64,000 bases of DNA, taken from Candidatus Coproplasma stercoravium (lineage in GTDB: Bacteria; Bacillota; Clostridia; Christensenellales; Borkfalkiaceae). Position numbers and translations under genes: made by a program. Positions 1 to 7,104 of the stretch are shown here, piece by piece. The DNA is taken from NCBI GenBank assembly GCA_018713165.1, contig DVFR01000008.1, positions 1 through 64,000 of the forward strand, written 5' to 3'. The notes beneath the pieces are model-generated. The model saw nothing but the letters and a program-made list of their open reading frames with translations. It was not told where the DNA came from and made no database searches. Within the stretch, counting starts at the first letter, position 1, and each line of letters opens with the position of its first letter.

Positions 1-131
1 GCACAAATACATATTCTACTGGAACAACAAGAGAATTTCTCGCAAATTAAAAGGAATGAGCCCGGTGCAATACCGAACTCATTACCAAACAATTTAATTA
101 AATTTTTGTCCAAACTTTGGGGTTCACTTCA
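1..131 (+). mobile_element. 3' end of an IS3-family (IS150-like) insertion sequence
   Basis: The first 131 bases hold the last codons of an IS3-type transposase followed, within 35 bases, by an end that reads TGAAGTGAACCCCAAAG on the reverse strand (about 106-131). That is the usual form of IS150-group terminal inverted repeats. The rest of the element lies left of the window, so its integrity cannot be judged. Confidence 0.7.
2..97 (+). CDS. IS3-family transposase OrfB, C-terminal fragment
   Basis: Frame 2 is open from the window edge and ends at TAA 95-97. The 31 visible residues include YIFYWNNKRIS and KLKGMSPVQYR, the hallmark C-terminal signature of the DDE integrase core of IS3/IS150 OrfB proteins (usually YxxYYNxxRIxxKLKGxSPVxYR). 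The function of the complete protein would be cut-and-copy transposition of its own element. Only the tail is visible; the catalytic residues lie outside the window. Confidence 0.75.
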   Translation, partial: HKYIFYWNNKRISRKLKGMSPVQYRTHYQTI

Positions 132-226
132 ATTTTGCAGGCGGTTTTTTAATTGAACGGCACATATGCCGCAACAATCGGCGCATTGTTCTGATAAATT
201 GCTGTAAAAACAGTGAAAAACTGAGC

Positions 227-1108
227 TTATTTTTGGGCGTTCCTCGTCTCCAGAAGGTCGTTTACGTGCTTTTGTTCAAGCTTTTCGTAGGCGGCGGTCT
301 TGTCGATTATTGCCTTTACCAGCCTGTCAATCTCGCTGCCCTCGGTATAGTCGGCGGGCGCGAAATAACGTATGCGGTTGTTTTTTAAAAGGGAATAAAC
401 CTTGCTTTTATCGCCCGTCGCCCCGTCGTACACGCCAATCGAGTGCCCGCCGTACGAGTTTACCAGCTTCATGCAGGGGATATCGGTGTCGCTGTCGCCG
501 AGGTAAACGATGTTGCGCAGGGGTACGCGTATGTTTTCGGGCGGAATGTATTCGTTTACGCCGCCGTGGTCGTTTATGTCGAGGCAGCCCTTTTCGATGC
601 GGAACAAAAACTGCGTTTTGTTGGTGTAGTTTATCGTCTGCGCGGGCCATTCGGGCACGCCGTATTCGTCGAACGCGAACGAGCTCGCGTAAATTTTTTT
701 AAATTTTTTGGCGATTTTTGTGCCCTCTATCATCTCTTTTAGCCCCGAGGAGATGATGTAGTGCTCAACGATTATGCCGCGGCTGTCGCCGTATTCGTCA
801 ATGCGGTCGAACCATTCGGGAACGCCGTCGTACAGCTTAACTCCGGCTCCGTATTCGGCGAGCTTTTCCCTCGTCATATAAAATTTGCCCTTGCACTTTT
901 TTACCATCGTCAGCATATATGCAAGGTTCATGTCCATATCGTTGCTTTTTGCAAGCTCGTTCGACTGCCGCCAGAACTCCTTTACGTTCTCGCCCACCGA
1001 CTGTATAAAGCCCTGCGCCTGCATGTCGTCGGGCGAGAGCGTGCGGTCGAAGTCGTAGCACACCGCAAGCACGGGGCGGTCTTCTTTTTTTAGCCTTTCG
1101 TATTCCAT
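227..1108 (-). CDS. HAD-superfamily phosphatase
   Basis: A 293-residue soluble protein with the haloacid dehalogenase motifs in order: motif I DFDRT (residues 19-23, nucleophile Asp19 and acid/base Asp21), motif II Ser in YIISSG (about 118-122), a lysine-rich motif III segment (about 131-138) and motif IV GDSDTD (about 204-209). The insert between motifs I and II is helical, as in C1-cap HADs. It probably removes phosphate from a small metabolite; the substrate cannot be read from sequence. I chose the ATG at 1108 because AGAGG lies 7 nt upstream; an in-frame ATG 30 nt earlier has no ribosome site. It is monocistronic, with its own promoter at 1141-1169. Confidence 0.8.
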   Translation of the reverse strand: MEYERLKKEDRPVLAVCYDFDRTLSPDDMQAQGFIQSVGENVKEFWRQSNELAKSNDMDMNLAYMLTMVKKCKGKFYMTREKLAEYGAGVKLYDGVPEWFDRIDEYGDSRGIIVEHYIISSGLKEMIEGTKIAKKFKKIYASSFAFDEYGVPEWPAQTINYTNKTQFLFRIEKGCLDINDHGGVNEYIPPENIRVPLRNIVYLGDSDTDIPCMKLVNSYGGHSIGVYDGATGDKSKVYSLLKNNRIRYFAPADYTEGSEIDRLVKAIIDKTAAYEKLEQKHVNDLLETRNAQK

Positions 1109-1140
1109 ACGTGCACCTCTTTTTTTATGGTACTGCATTT

Positions 1141-1169
1141 ATTATAGCATTTTTTCGCCCGCGGCGCAA
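1141..1169 (-). promoter_or_regulatory. Promoter of the HAD phosphatase gene
   Basis: On the reverse strand: -35 TTGCGC, 17-bp spacer, -10 TATAAT. It lies 33 bases before the chosen start codon. Confidence 0.55.
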
Positions 1170-1286
1170 TATAATTTTTTATGATTTGCCAAGACTACAA
1201 AATTCGCGTTAATTCGGCAATATATGCGCCTTATTTTGCATATCTGCGGCTATAATCTTTATATAATTTAAAAGGGTAAATTTTTT

Positions 1287-1880
1287 ATGCTGACAGATTT
1301 TTTCAACAATGTGTATTCGCTCGCGGCTTCGCTCACGCTGGAGGTGTCGCTGTATATCTGCTGGGGCGCGTTCGCCTTCGTGTTTTTGTGCACGCTGCTT
1401 CTAACTATTTTTAACCGCGGCGTGCGCGCCGCCGATAAGCGCCCCTATTTCGCGCTGGTAAACGCCTTTGCCGCGGTTACGTTCGCACTTGCGCTCACAA
1501 AGAGCGAACTTTCGTTTTCAGTCCTGCTTGCGGTGACTTTCTGGTGCTTCGGGTATCTCACATACGGGTTGATTGCCCTCATCTCCCGCAGAAAGAGGAG
1601 GGAGGAGCGCTACGTCCTGCCCGAAGTTCCCCCGCCCGCCGAGAGGTTTACGCCGTCCTATCGCCCCGCAAAGCCGAACGTGCGCACCGAGCACGCGCTC
1701 TCAGTCACCGAAAAGTTGCTTGCAAAAGACCTCGGCCGCGGCGACAGGCAGGAGACCGAGCGCATAAAGGCCTCGCTCGGCTTTATGCAGGCGAAGGGCG
1801 ACCTCTCGCCCGAGGATAACGAGCGCCTCAACGACAACTTCAACACGCTTTTAAAACTTATGGCAAAGTACAACGTATAG
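1287..1880 (+). CDS. Hypothetical membrane protein with cytoplasmic tail
   Basis: A 197-residue protein with three likely membrane helices in the first half (about residues 15-42, 54-70 and 76-98). An Arg/Lys-rich stop-transfer (SRRKRREER) follows, then a Pro-rich linker and a charged, helical C-terminal domain of ~75 residues. No family is recognised. The positive-inside rule puts the tail in the cytoplasm. AAAAGGG lies about 10 nt before the ATG. The gene stands alone between divergent and convergent neighbours and is followed by a strong hairpin at 1904-1932. Function unknown. Confidence 0.6.
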   Translation: MLTDFFNNVYSLAASLTLEVSLYICWGAFAFVFLCTLLLTIFNRGVRAADKRPYFALVNAFAAVTFALALTKSELSFSVLLAVTFWCFGYLTYGLIALISRRKRREERYVLPEVPPPAERFTPSYRPAKPNVRTEHALSVTEKLLAKDLGRGDRQETERIKASLGFMQAKGDLSPEDNERLNDNFNTLLKLMAKYNV

Positions 1881-1903
1881 GCAAAGACGGAAGAAGGTAA
1901 GAA

Positions 1904-1932
1904 GGCGGGCGCGCAAATTTTGCGCGCCCGCC
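1904..1932 (+). terminator. Terminator-like hairpin after the membrane-protein gene
   Basis: A GC-rich stem GGCGGGCGCGCAAA pairs with its complement around a minimal loop. The stem can be lengthened by flanking AAGAAGG/CCTTCTT. The following bases are only partly T-rich. Confidence 0.5.
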
Positions 1933-2004
1933 TGCCTTCTTGCCTATCGGCAGAAGATTTTTGTGAACAAATAATGTGCGCAAGGCGAATTTAGTTCGCC
2001 GCTT

Positions 2005-2206
2005 GTGCAAACAATCCCTCCGTCACGCCCTCGCCATGCTCATGCGTGCCACCTCCCTTAAAACAAAGTGTTAAGGGAGGCAAGGGGCTCGCTGGGTGAG
2101 CGCGCATAATTATATTAAAGGAGAGCTTTTAAGATTATGCGCGCGAGGGCAAAGCCCTTAAATCACGAAGATTTTCCGCGCTTCACCTGTGCGGAAAATC
2201 TGTGAG
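2005..2206 (+). repeat. Hairpin repeat family A, copy 1
   Basis: The leading module has CCCTCCGTCACGC and a long stem around AAAACAAAGTGTTAAG. The three-hairpin core follows. H1 pairs GCGCGCATAAT with ATTATGCGCGC (2100-2144). H2 pairs AGGGC with GCCCT (2146-2158). H3 is bounded by TCACG and GTGA (2163-2205). This copy ends 6 bases from the stop codon of the convergent PRC-barrel gene. Confidence 0.8.
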
Positions 2207-2210
2207 TTTT

Positions 2211-2720
2211 TTATATTGTTTTAAGCCAGGCCTGAAAGTATTCGCCAGCCTCTTCTGCCTTTTTAAGCGCCTCGGGCGTGAGCGGCGACCCCTTTTTCAA
2301 TATGACGGCGCCGTCTGCCGTTACGTTTTCTTTTAAAGTGCGCGGCGGGTGCACAATCAGAACGTCGCCGACCGAGATGTATTCGGGTCGGTATTTTTTT
2401 CTGCCTATCACATAAAAAACGCCCTCTTTTCCGACCGAAATGTCGCTCAAATTGCCCAAAAATCTGCCTGTGTCGTCGTAGGCGGGCAATCCGAGCCGAA
2501 GGGGGGAGCAGTTCTTTTTCTCCGCAGCCCTGTCGTCGAAAATTATCTTGTCGCCGATATGTACTATGTCTTTCCAGTCGACGTCGAACTCGCGTTCCTC
2601 CCCGTCGAAGCACTGCAAAAACTGCGGCGCGCCGCCCTTTCCCAGCACCGAGCGCACCCAGCCGCGCCTCTTTTTGTCTTTGCTTTCAACCTCTTTTCCG
2701 TAAATATCCGAAAGTTTCAT
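2211..2720 (-). CDS. PRC-barrel domain protein
   Basis: A 169-residue soluble protein resembling tandem PRC-barrel beta domains (YlmC/YmxH-like, also the RimM C-domain fold). The first repeat is MKLSDIYGKEV...RRGWVRSVLG and the second AYDDTGRFLGNLSDISVGKEG. PRC barrels are small beta-folds seen in RNA-processing and photosynthetic proteins; the role of stand-alone versions in Bacillota is poorly defined. The start has an excellent GGGAGGA site 7 nt upstream. It is monocistronic and convergent with repeat copy A1, which ends just after its stop. Confidence 0.65.
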   Translation of the reverse strand: MKLSDIYGKEVESKDKKRRGWVRSVLGKGGAPQFLQCFDGEEREFDVDWKDIVHIGDKIIFDDRAAEKKNCSPLRLGLPAYDDTGRFLGNLSDISVGKEGVFYVIGRKKYRPEYISVGDVLIVHPPRTLKENVTADGAVILKKGSPLTPEALKKAEEAGEYFQAWLKTI

Positions 2721-3007
2721 AAAATCCTCCCCGTCGGCGCGCGCTCAAAGTCGCGTTTTTTACACCTGCAAGAATATAATACTTAAAAGAGGGCGGCGGT
2801 AGTGTGCCGATTTTTGCAAACTTTTGCCGAAAACGGGCGTATGCGGCGTTTTTACCCCGCGCAGGCCCTGCGGCGATGTTATAATTTACCCCAAAGGCGG
2901 CTTTTGCCGCTTTTCAGCGCCCGACTGCGCGGCGTAAGGCGGGCGGATTGTAATATAAGTTTCACAAATTTGTTAAAAAATTTCATTTTAAACGGCGTTA
3001 AAAAAAC

Positions 3008-3048
3008 TTTACACATAACTTGACAGGTGTAAACTTTTAGTGTAAACT
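3008..3048 (+). promoter_or_regulatory. Promoter and likely NiaR operator of the nadBC operon
   Basis: The -35 TTGACA (3020-3025), 17-bp spacer and -10 TAAACT (3043-3048) form a good sigma-A promoter. TTTACAC (3008-3014) and GTGTAAA (3027-3033) are a perfect inverted repeat bracketing the -35, and a second GTGTAAA (3040-3046) overlaps the -10. A gene for the NAD repressor NiaR lies downstream at 6001, so repression by NiaR when NAD or nicotinate is plentiful is the natural inference. Confidence 0.65.
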
Positions 3049-3362
3049 TAGTGCAATCTCAGGAAAGACGAGGGTGTATAGCCCTGCGGAGAGAGGGACT
3101 CTCTGCCTGGGAACGGTGCGTAAATGCGCGCGGGCGGCGGTGTATTACCGGCAGGGCGCATACGACGGCAAAACGCTCGTTTTGCCGCTTACGGCCGAAA
3201 GAACGGGACTTGCTGCGGGGCCGGTGTATTTCCGTCCGCTCAAAGTTCTCCGCTCTTATGTGGGCAGGCTCGCGGGGCCGGTGTATTTCCGTCCGCAAAA
3301 CCGCCTGACAGCAAAAGGTATGCCGCGGCGGTATCTCCCGTCGCGGCTTTACTTTTTCTTTA
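3049..3362 (+). promoter_or_regulatory. Structured leader of nadBC ending in an intrinsic terminator (attenuator candidate)
   Basis: About 280 transcribed bases separate the nad promoter from nadB, with no convincing gene. A 25-base unit (GCGGGGCCGGTGTATTTCCG plus GTCCGC-like end) occurs exactly twice, at 3215-3239 and 3272-3296, with a diverged third copy near 3133-3153. Each can fold on CGG/CCG. The leader ends in hairpin 3323-3346 followed by the T-rich CTTTACTTTTTCTTT, and a second hairpin lies at 3366-3381. A terminator before the first gene implies attenuation. The layout does not match a known NAD riboswitch that I can recognise. Confidence 0.5.
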
Positions 3363-3417
3363 AACCTCCGCGCGGCGGAGGCGGCTTTTAAAATCTGTAA
3401 CACGCGAGGTGTTTATA

Positions 3418-4740
3418 ATGATAGAGCTTGACAAATATTACGACGTGATAATCGTCGGCGCGGGCGTAGCGGGGCTCAACTGTGCGCTCAACCTTCCGCA
3501 GGACAAAAAGATTTTAATAATCTGCAAGGACACGCCCGACAAGTCGGACAGCTATCTCGCGCAGGGCGGCATATGCCGTCTCGTGGACGAGAACGACTAC
3601 GACGGTTATTTCGAGGACACTATGCGCGCTGGGCATTACGAAAACAATCCCGCCACGGTCGACTGCATGATTAGAAATTCGCAGGAACTGATAGACGATT
3701 TGATTGCCTGCGGCGTGCACTTTGCGCGAAACGACGACGGTTCGCTCGCATACACGCGCGAGGGCGGACATTCCCGTCCCAGAATCTGCTTCCACGAGGA
3801 CTGCACGGGCAGGGAGATAACCACCCACCTCATGGCAAAGGTGCGCGCGCGCAGCAACATACTCGTCGTGCCCTACGTCACCATGGTCGACATTATCTGC
3901 GGGGGCAACGAATGCTACGGCATTGTCGCCAAAGACAGCAAAAACGGCAAGCTTTACAGGCTGTATGCCGACTATACCGTGCTCGCCTCGGGCGGCCTCG
4001 GCGGCGTGTTTGAAAATTCAACCAACTTCCGCATTTTAACGGGCGACGCGCTGGCAATCTGCTTAAACCACGGCGTTGCCGTAGACCACATAAACTATAT
4101 CCAGATTCACCCCACGACGCTCTATTCAAAGACGAAGGGCAGGAGATTCCTTATATCCGAGAGCGTGCGCGGCGAGGGCGCCGTGCTGCTCGATAAAAAC
4201 TTCAACCGTTTCTGCGACGAGCTTCAGCCGCGCGACGTGGTTACCAAAAACATACTCGCGCAGATGAAGAAGGACGGCACCAAACACGTATGGCTGGACA
4301 TGCGCCCCATACCGAGGGAGGAGGTTATAAACCACTTCCCCACGATAGTGCAGCGCTGCCTCGACGAGGGCTACGACGTATTCCGCGAGTGCGTGCCTGT
4401 CGTTCCCTCGCAGCACTATTTTATGGGCGGCATACGCTCCGACCTCGAGGGTAAAACTACGATGGACAGGCTGTACGCCGTGGGCGAAACGTGCTGCAAC
4501 GGCGTGCACGGCGCAAACAGGCTGGCTTCCAACTCCCTGCTCGAAAGTCTGATATTCGCAAAGCGCGCCGCAAAGGACATTCAGAGCCGCTATTCGCGCA
4601 TAGATACGGCAAAGGCGGAGAGCGCGGAAAAGGCGCTCGACTTAGACAAATATTCCAACGTGCCCGCCCTTTTGAAGAGCTACAAGGGCATAGTGCTTAA
4701 AGCTATAGAGGAGGCTGAAAATGAACAACCCCATAACTGA
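3418..4740 (+). CDS. nadB: L-aspartate oxidase
   Basis: A 440-residue flavoprotein that oxidises L-aspartate to iminoaspartate, the first step of de novo NAD synthesis. The N-terminus has the FAD dinucleotide fold GAGVAG (about residues 14-19). SYLAQGGI, the HxxHPT-like IHPTTLY, LISESVRGEGA and GEVCCNGVHGANRLASNSLLE-type sequences are typical of the NadB/fumarate-reductase flavoprotein family. It is shorter than the ~530-residue E. coli enzyme, lacking most of the C-terminal helical extension. The ATG at 3418 follows GCGAGGTG; a GTG nine bases earlier is less likely. It overlaps nadC by 20 bases. No quinolinate synthase (nadA) is present here. Confidence 0.9.
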   Translation: MIELDKYYDVIIVGAGVAGLNCALNLPQDKKILIICKDTPDKSDSYLAQGGICRLVDENDYDGYFEDTMRAGHYENNPATVDCMIRNSQELIDDLIACGVHFARNDDGSLAYTREGGHSRPRICFHEDCTGREITTHLMAKVRARSNILVVPYVTMVDIICGGNECYGIVAKDSKNGKLYRLYADYTVLASGGLGGVFENSTNFRILTGDALAICLNHGVAVDHINYIQIHPTTLYSKTKGRRFLISESVRGEGAVLLDKNFNRFCDELQPRDVVTKNILAQMKKDGTKHVWLDMRPIPREEVINHFPTIVQRCLDEGYDVFRECVPVVPSQHYFMGGIRSDLEGKTTMDRLYAVGETCCNGVHGANRLASNSLLESLIFAKRAAKDIQSRYSRIDTAKAESAEKALDLDKYSNVPALLKSYKGIVLKAIEEAENEQPHN

Positions 4741-5578
4741 AAAACTGCACGCCGACGAACTGATAAAAATGGCGCTTGCGGAGGATATTTCCAACGAGGA
4801 CATAAGCACAAACGCCGTCATGCCCGATTATAAAAAGGGAACGGTGGAGCTCATATGCAAACAGGACGGCGTTATATGCGGACTGCACGTATTTGCGCGC
4901 ACTTTTACACTTCTCGACGAAAACACGCAAATCGAGCTCTATAAAAAGGAGGGCGACGAGGTGAAAAAGGGCGAGCATATCGCAACCGTTACGGGCGATA
5001 TCCGCGTCCTTCTCTCGGGCGAACGCACGGCTTTAAACTATCTCCAGCGCATGAGCGGCATCGCAACCTACACGCGCAGGGTGGTAAAACTGCTCGAAGG
5101 CTGCAAAACCAAGCTTTTGGACACCCGCAAAACGACGCCCAATATGCGCATATTTGAAAAGTACGCCGTTAAAGTGGGCGGGGGCGTAAACCACCGCTAT
5201 AACCTCTCCGACGGGATTCTCTTAAAGGACAACCACATAGGCGCGGCGGGCAGCGTTGCCGCCGCCGTTAAAATGGCGCGCGAGTATGCTCCATTCGTCC
5301 GCAAGATAGAGGTGGAGGTCGAAAATCTCGATATGTGCCGCGAGGCGGTCGAGGCGGGCGCCGACATCATAATGCTCGACAATATGTCGGTAGACGAGAT
5401 GATTGCCGCCGTAAAACTCATAGACGGCCGCGCCGTAACCGAGTGCAGCGGCAACGTAACCGAGGAGAATATTCCGAACATAAAGCGCACGGGCGTCGAC
5501 TACGTCTCCAGCGGCGCGCTCACCCATTCGGCGCCGATACTTGATTTGTCGTTAAAGAACTTACATCCGATTGACTAA
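4721..5578 (+). CDS. nadC: Quinolinate phosphoribosyltransferase (decarboxylating)
   Basis: A 285-residue enzyme making nicotinate mononucleotide from quinolinate and PRPP. Family signatures are visible: LSGERTALNYLQRMSGIAT, LDTRKTTPNMR, the strongly conserved KYAVKVGGGVNHRYNLSDG, LLKDNHI, and EVEVENLDMCREAVEAGADI followed by IMLDNMS. Length matches the family (270-300). The start has GAGGAGG 6-7 nt upstream inside the end of nadB, so the two are translationally coupled and share the regulated nad promoter. Confidence 0.95.
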   Translation: MNNPITEKLHADELIKMALAEDISNEDISTNAVMPDYKKGTVELICKQDGVICGLHVFARTFTLLDENTQIELYKKEGDEVKKGEHIATVTGDIRVLLSGERTALNYLQRMSGIATYTRRVVKLLEGCKTKLLDTRKTTPNMRIFEKYAVKVGGGVNHRYNLSDGILLKDNHIGAAGSVAAAVKMAREYAPFVRKIEVEVENLDMCREAVEAGADIIMLDNMSVDEMIAAVKLIDGRAVTECSGNVTEENIPNIKRTGVDYVSSGALTHSAPILDLSLKNLHPID

Positions 5579-6000
5579 AATTTCACCGCAGCAGAGTCTC
5601 CCCTTATCCACACCGTGCCCCCCTTGTGTAAAGGGGGGATTAAAGGGGGGATTGTCGTTGCTTAAAATTATGAGTTTCCTTGCGGAAATACGAAGGGTAA
5701 TGATTACGCCTTGCGGCGCAGGTTATGATTTATGATTTGCGCTTCGCGTAAAGTTTTGGTGGAATAACACCGTTATTTAGAAAAACAATCCCTCAGTTTG
5801 AACCTTGCGCGCCATTCTCAAACGGCGTAAGGGGAACGCCGTTTTCGGTCACCGCAAACGCCTTTCACTTTGCGTTTGCTCATCTCACATTTCTCAAACA
5901 GCGTGTGTCCGCTGTTTGTAGAACAGCAATGTTCGTCCCTTTACACAAGGGAGCCTGCAATGCGGCATGCATATCGTTTTATGGAGGAAAATCCTGAAAA
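5579..6000. other. Intergenic region with repeats, no gene seen
   Basis: A GGGGGG-rich inverted segment (about 5616-5655) pairs CCCCCCTT with AAGGGGGG twice. A copy of repeat family D lies at 5838-5945. I see no coding gene with a ribosome site. A GGAGG at 5983 lies 13 bases before niaR. Confidence 0.5.
5838..5945 (+). repeat. Palindromic repeat family D, copy 1
   Basis: Palindromic modules: GGTCACCGCAAACGC ... GCGTTTGCTCATCTC, then an inverted pair around AAACAGCG/CGCTGTTT, then a conserved tail. The same module order occurs at 12478-12590 and, inverted, at 28664-28788. Confidence 0.6.
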
Positions 6001-6513
6001 ATGAAAGCTGAATCAAGAAGAAAAGAAATACTTGCAATCGTCGGCAACAGCGATAACGCTCTGCCTGCCGCCGTGCTCGCCGAAAAACTCGGAGTTTCGC
6101 GCCAGGTTATAGTGCAGGATATCGCCATTCTGCGCGCCAACGGGTACGACATAATCTCCACCAACCGCGGATATATTCTCGCCACCAAAAAGAGTTCGGC
6201 AAGCCGCGTGTTCAAGTGCAGGCACACCTTTGAACAGATTGTCGACGAGGGTTATCTCATAATCGGACTGGGCGGCAGGGTGGAAGATATTTTTGTAAAC
6301 CACCGCGTATATGGCCGAATTACCGCGAGGTTGGAGCTGTATAACAATACCCACGTGGAGGAACTGTACCGCTCGCTTGTCAGCGGCGCTTCAAAGCCGC
6401 TGATGGCGGTGACCGACGGCTATCACTACCACACCGTGTCGGCGCCCGACGAGCAGACTCTCGACAAAATCGAGTCGGCTCTGCGCGAGGCGGGATATCT
6501 GATTGAAATTTAA
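6001..6513 (+). CDS. niaR: NAD biosynthesis transcriptional repressor NiaR
   Basis: A 170-residue regulator with an N-terminal winged helix (residues about 1-60; LAEKLGVSRQVIVQDIAILRANGYDI) and a C-terminal 3H ligand-binding domain. The three family histidines are visible in FKCRHTFEQ, YNNTHVEELY and DGYHYHTVSA. NiaR (YrxA) proteins bind nicotinate and repress NAD synthesis and salvage genes. Its place behind nadB-nadC and the inverted repeat on the nad promoter fit this. The long gap from nadC suggests its own transcription. A 57-residue gene follows 11 bases later. Confidence 0.85.
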   Translation: MKAESRRKEILAIVGNSDNALPAAVLAEKLGVSRQVIVQDIAILRANGYDIISTNRGYILATKKSSASRVFKCRHTFEQIVDEGYLIIGLGGRVEDIFVNHRVYGRITARLELYNNTHVEELYRSLVSGASKPLMAVTDGYHYHTVSAPDEQTLDKIESALREAGYLIEI

Positions 6514-6524
6514 GGGGCGCGTTT

Positions 6525-6698
6525 ATGACTATTCACCACGATAAAATGGCATACGGCAAGCTTGAAAGTTTAAGCGAAAAGTTTTCCGACGAAAAACTTG
6601 CAAAAATGGCGAAACTGCTCTCAGAAAATAACGGCGGTGCGCAGGAAAAAGAGGAGAAGGGCGCGGCGGAGAATAAAAAAGACGGCTCTTCCCGCTGA
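6525..6698 (+). CDS. Small highly charged protein, 57 residues
   Basis: A short gene beginning ATG 6525 with AAGGGG 8 bases upstream and ending TGA 6696-6698, 11 bases after niaR and so probably cotranscribed. The first half (MAYGKLESLSEKF, then DEKLAKMAKLL) looks helical. The second half is low-complexity Glu/Lys/Ala. No cysteines, signal peptide or membrane helix. No family is recognised; the site and codon use argue that it is real. Confidence 0.5.
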   Translation: MTIHHDKMAYGKLESLSEKFSDEKLAKMAKLLSENNGGAQEKEEKGAAENKKDGSSR

Positions 6699-6858
6699 GC
6701 GGCGTTTCGCCGCGTTTGCGCTTTGTTTTTTCGGCGTTTTGCCGCGTTCAAATTTGCCGAATTTTTCAATTAAATAAAATTGCCGCGGGGCTTTTGCCCT
6801 GCGATGTAGCGGCGCCCCGCAAAATGCGTGGCGCCGCTCTCTGTTTACAAAAATATTT

Positions 6859-6907
6859 ATTAACCGCGGTTAATTTATTTGACAATATAATTACAAAGTA
6901 TTAAAAT
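6859..6907 (+). promoter_or_regulatory. Orphan promoter with perfect 16-bp palindrome
   Basis: ATTAACCGCGGTTAAT (6859-6874) is a perfect palindrome. Five bases on, -35 TTGACA (6879-6884), a 17-bp spacer and -10 TAAAAT (6902-6907) form a strong promoter reading right. No gene on this strand follows for 3.8 kb; the next gene is convergent. The palindrome resembles LacI-family operators in its central CG. Confidence 0.6.
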
Positions 6908-6913
6908 AAAAGT

Positions 6914-7100
6914 GCTTTCAGGGACGCGGCGGCGTGCGGCGCGGCTGTCAGGCGCAGGGGCAAAACCTTCGCCCGGCAAAAGCTCTGTCCGCCGCCCGTT
7001 TCTCCCCCGGCATATATGCTCACAAAATTGCGCTTTGAACAGTTGCGATTCCTCCCAATAAATTAAGTGCGGAGCGGCGAAAACGCCGCTCCGCACTTTA
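6914..7100 (+). ncRNA. Candidate small RNA between an orphan promoter and a shared terminator
   Basis: Inferred only from the flanking promoter and the bidirectional hairpin at 7063-7100, which would give a transcript of about 190 bases. The interval is GC-rich and can form several short stems (for example GGGGCAAAACC...CCCGGC). No open frame with a ribosome site is present; the longest is 16 codons. It matches no RNA family I can name. Confidence 0.3.
7063..7100. terminator. Bidirectional terminator after the pectate-lyase gene
   Basis: A 17-bp stem (TTAAGTGCGGAGCGGCG with its near-complement) around AAAA lies 5 bases beyond the lyase stop. The reverse strand continues into TTAATTTATT. Confidence 0.65.
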
Positions 7101-7104
7101 ATAC

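Noticed and set aside
3049-3362. Known NAD+ riboswitch class
   Set aside because: I cannot align the leader with the classes I know upstream of nadA or pnuC; left as a candidate attenuator.
3051-3403. Overlapping frames of 79-114 codons in the nad leader
   Set aside because: Arg/Cys-rich sequences without ribosome sites; the interval has repeats, a promoter and a terminator, so a leader RNA is more likely.
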